64,000 bases of DNA, taken from the NCBI RefSeq assembly GCF_900637055.1, contig NZ_LR134338.1:549001-613000 (forward strand), written 5' to 3'. Below the pieces are notes generated by a model, which saw only the letters and a program-made list of their open reading frames with translations, had not been told where the DNA came from and did not search any database. Below are positions 63,743 through 64,000 of the stretch, piece by piece. Numbering within the stretch: position 1 is the stretch's first letter; each line of letters starts with the position of its first letter. The position numbers and the translations under genes were made by a program. Source of the stretch: Brevibacillus brevis. GTDB lineage: Bacteria; Bacillota; Bacilli; Brevibacillales; Brevibacillaceae.

Positions 63743-64000
63743 ATGGAACGGTTTCCTGTTTATCGGATCAGGGGGACAGCGCGGGAACGGGGCCAACAAA
63801 TGGGCCAACTCACCAAAGAGCAAATATGGATCAATCTCGAAGCGTACGAACGGACCTTTTACGAGGGAGCAGGTCTTCGCTGGAAGGACGCAACCGAATA
63901 TGCCACTCAGTTCATCCCTTGGATCGAGCAGTATGACCAAGAGATTATGGAGGAAATCAGAGGAATTAGCGAAGGGGCGGAGCGGGATCTGCTTGATATT
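63743..64000 (+). CDS. Start of a C45-type acyltransferase/hydrolase gene (cut by window end)
   Basis: The first 86 residues only. RIRGTARERGQQMGQLTKEQI and EEIRGISEGAERDLLDI match the N-terminus of C45 (acyl-CoA:6-aminopenicillanate acyltransferase-like) proteins, whose self-cleaving cysteine would lie beyond residue 100, outside the window. AAGGGG precedes ATG 63743. It continues the peptide operon. Confidence 0.75.
   Translation, partial: MERFPVYRIRGTARERGQQMGQLTKEQIWINLEAYERTFYEGAGLRWKDATEYATQFIPWIEQYDQEIMEEIRGISEGAERDLLDI

Noticed and set aside
1..64000. tRNA, rRNA, CRISPR arrays, insertion sequences and phage genes
   Set aside because: None seen on reading both strands; a tRNA covariance search and an IS database search would settle it.

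Overview
The window looks like a chromosome segment of a Brevibacillus-type member of the Paenibacillaceae (Bacillota). The reasons are moderate GC, frequent TTG and GTG starts behind strong AGGAGG-type ribosome binding sites, many hairpin terminators with T-runs, Bacillus-style opp/dpp operons, and a large NRPS of the gramicidin/tyrocidine type. This is an inference from gene style; no rRNA or other taxonomic marker is present. I found no tRNA, rRNA, CRISPR array, transposase or phage gene.

Region 1 (1-15.6 kb) is the 3' part of a natural-product cluster. A truncated NRPS ends in epimerase plus a beta-lactamase/PBP-like release domain. It is followed by a threonine-kinase-like GHMP protein, an MFS exporter, an argininosuccinate-lyase-like enzyme, a cysteine-synthase-like enzyme, an ATP-grasp ligase and a threonine-aldolase-like enzyme. 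The kinase, PLP synthase and lyase match the logic proposed for 2,3-diaminobutyrate in friulimicin- and pacidamycin-type clusters. The last NRPS module appears to load ornithine and invert it. A terminator at about 15.57 kb closes the cluster, and a complete oligopeptide ABC operon (oppABCDF, 15.7-21.5 kb) follows.

Region 2 (21.7-35.9 kb) is a patchwork of single genes on both strands: secreted proteins and lipoproteins, two broken genes (a frameshifted membrane protein and a MocR-type remnant), an MFS pump, a nitrilase, an SDR, an MBL-fold protein, and a nitroreductase divergent from an HxlR regulator. Several small proteins also occur here.

Region 3 (35.9-41.5 kb) is a compact ECF-sigma system. 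Three paralogous exported YcdB/YcdC-domain proteins surround a sigma factor gene. The middle paralog has a cytoplasmic tail and one membrane helix, like an anti-sigma factor. Identical TGTAAC-N16-CGACTA promoters precede the first and third paralogs, which suggests an autoregulated envelope-stress circuit.

Region 4 (41.6-51.3 kb) holds DUF1579-, DUF2089-, DUF4272- and DUF2785-type proteins, two AT-rich lipoprotein genes (one with leucine-rich repeats), a SUFU-like protein, and a nested inverted-repeat element at 48.54-48.75 kb. It ends with a TetR regulator that probably controls a reductase/hydrolase fusion through a shared doubled TAGTACTA operator.

Region 5 (51.4 kb to the end) is a second peptide-uptake and peptide-processing operon. 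It starts with a 21-residue leader ORF, then permeases and ATPases, M29 and M19 peptidases, a regulator, a binding lipoprotein, a serine beta-lactamase-like hydrolase, a dipeptide epimerase, a GNAT acetyltransferase and the start of a C45 acyltransferase-like gene. The gene set suggests import and breakdown of peptides containing D-residues, for example cell-wall peptides.
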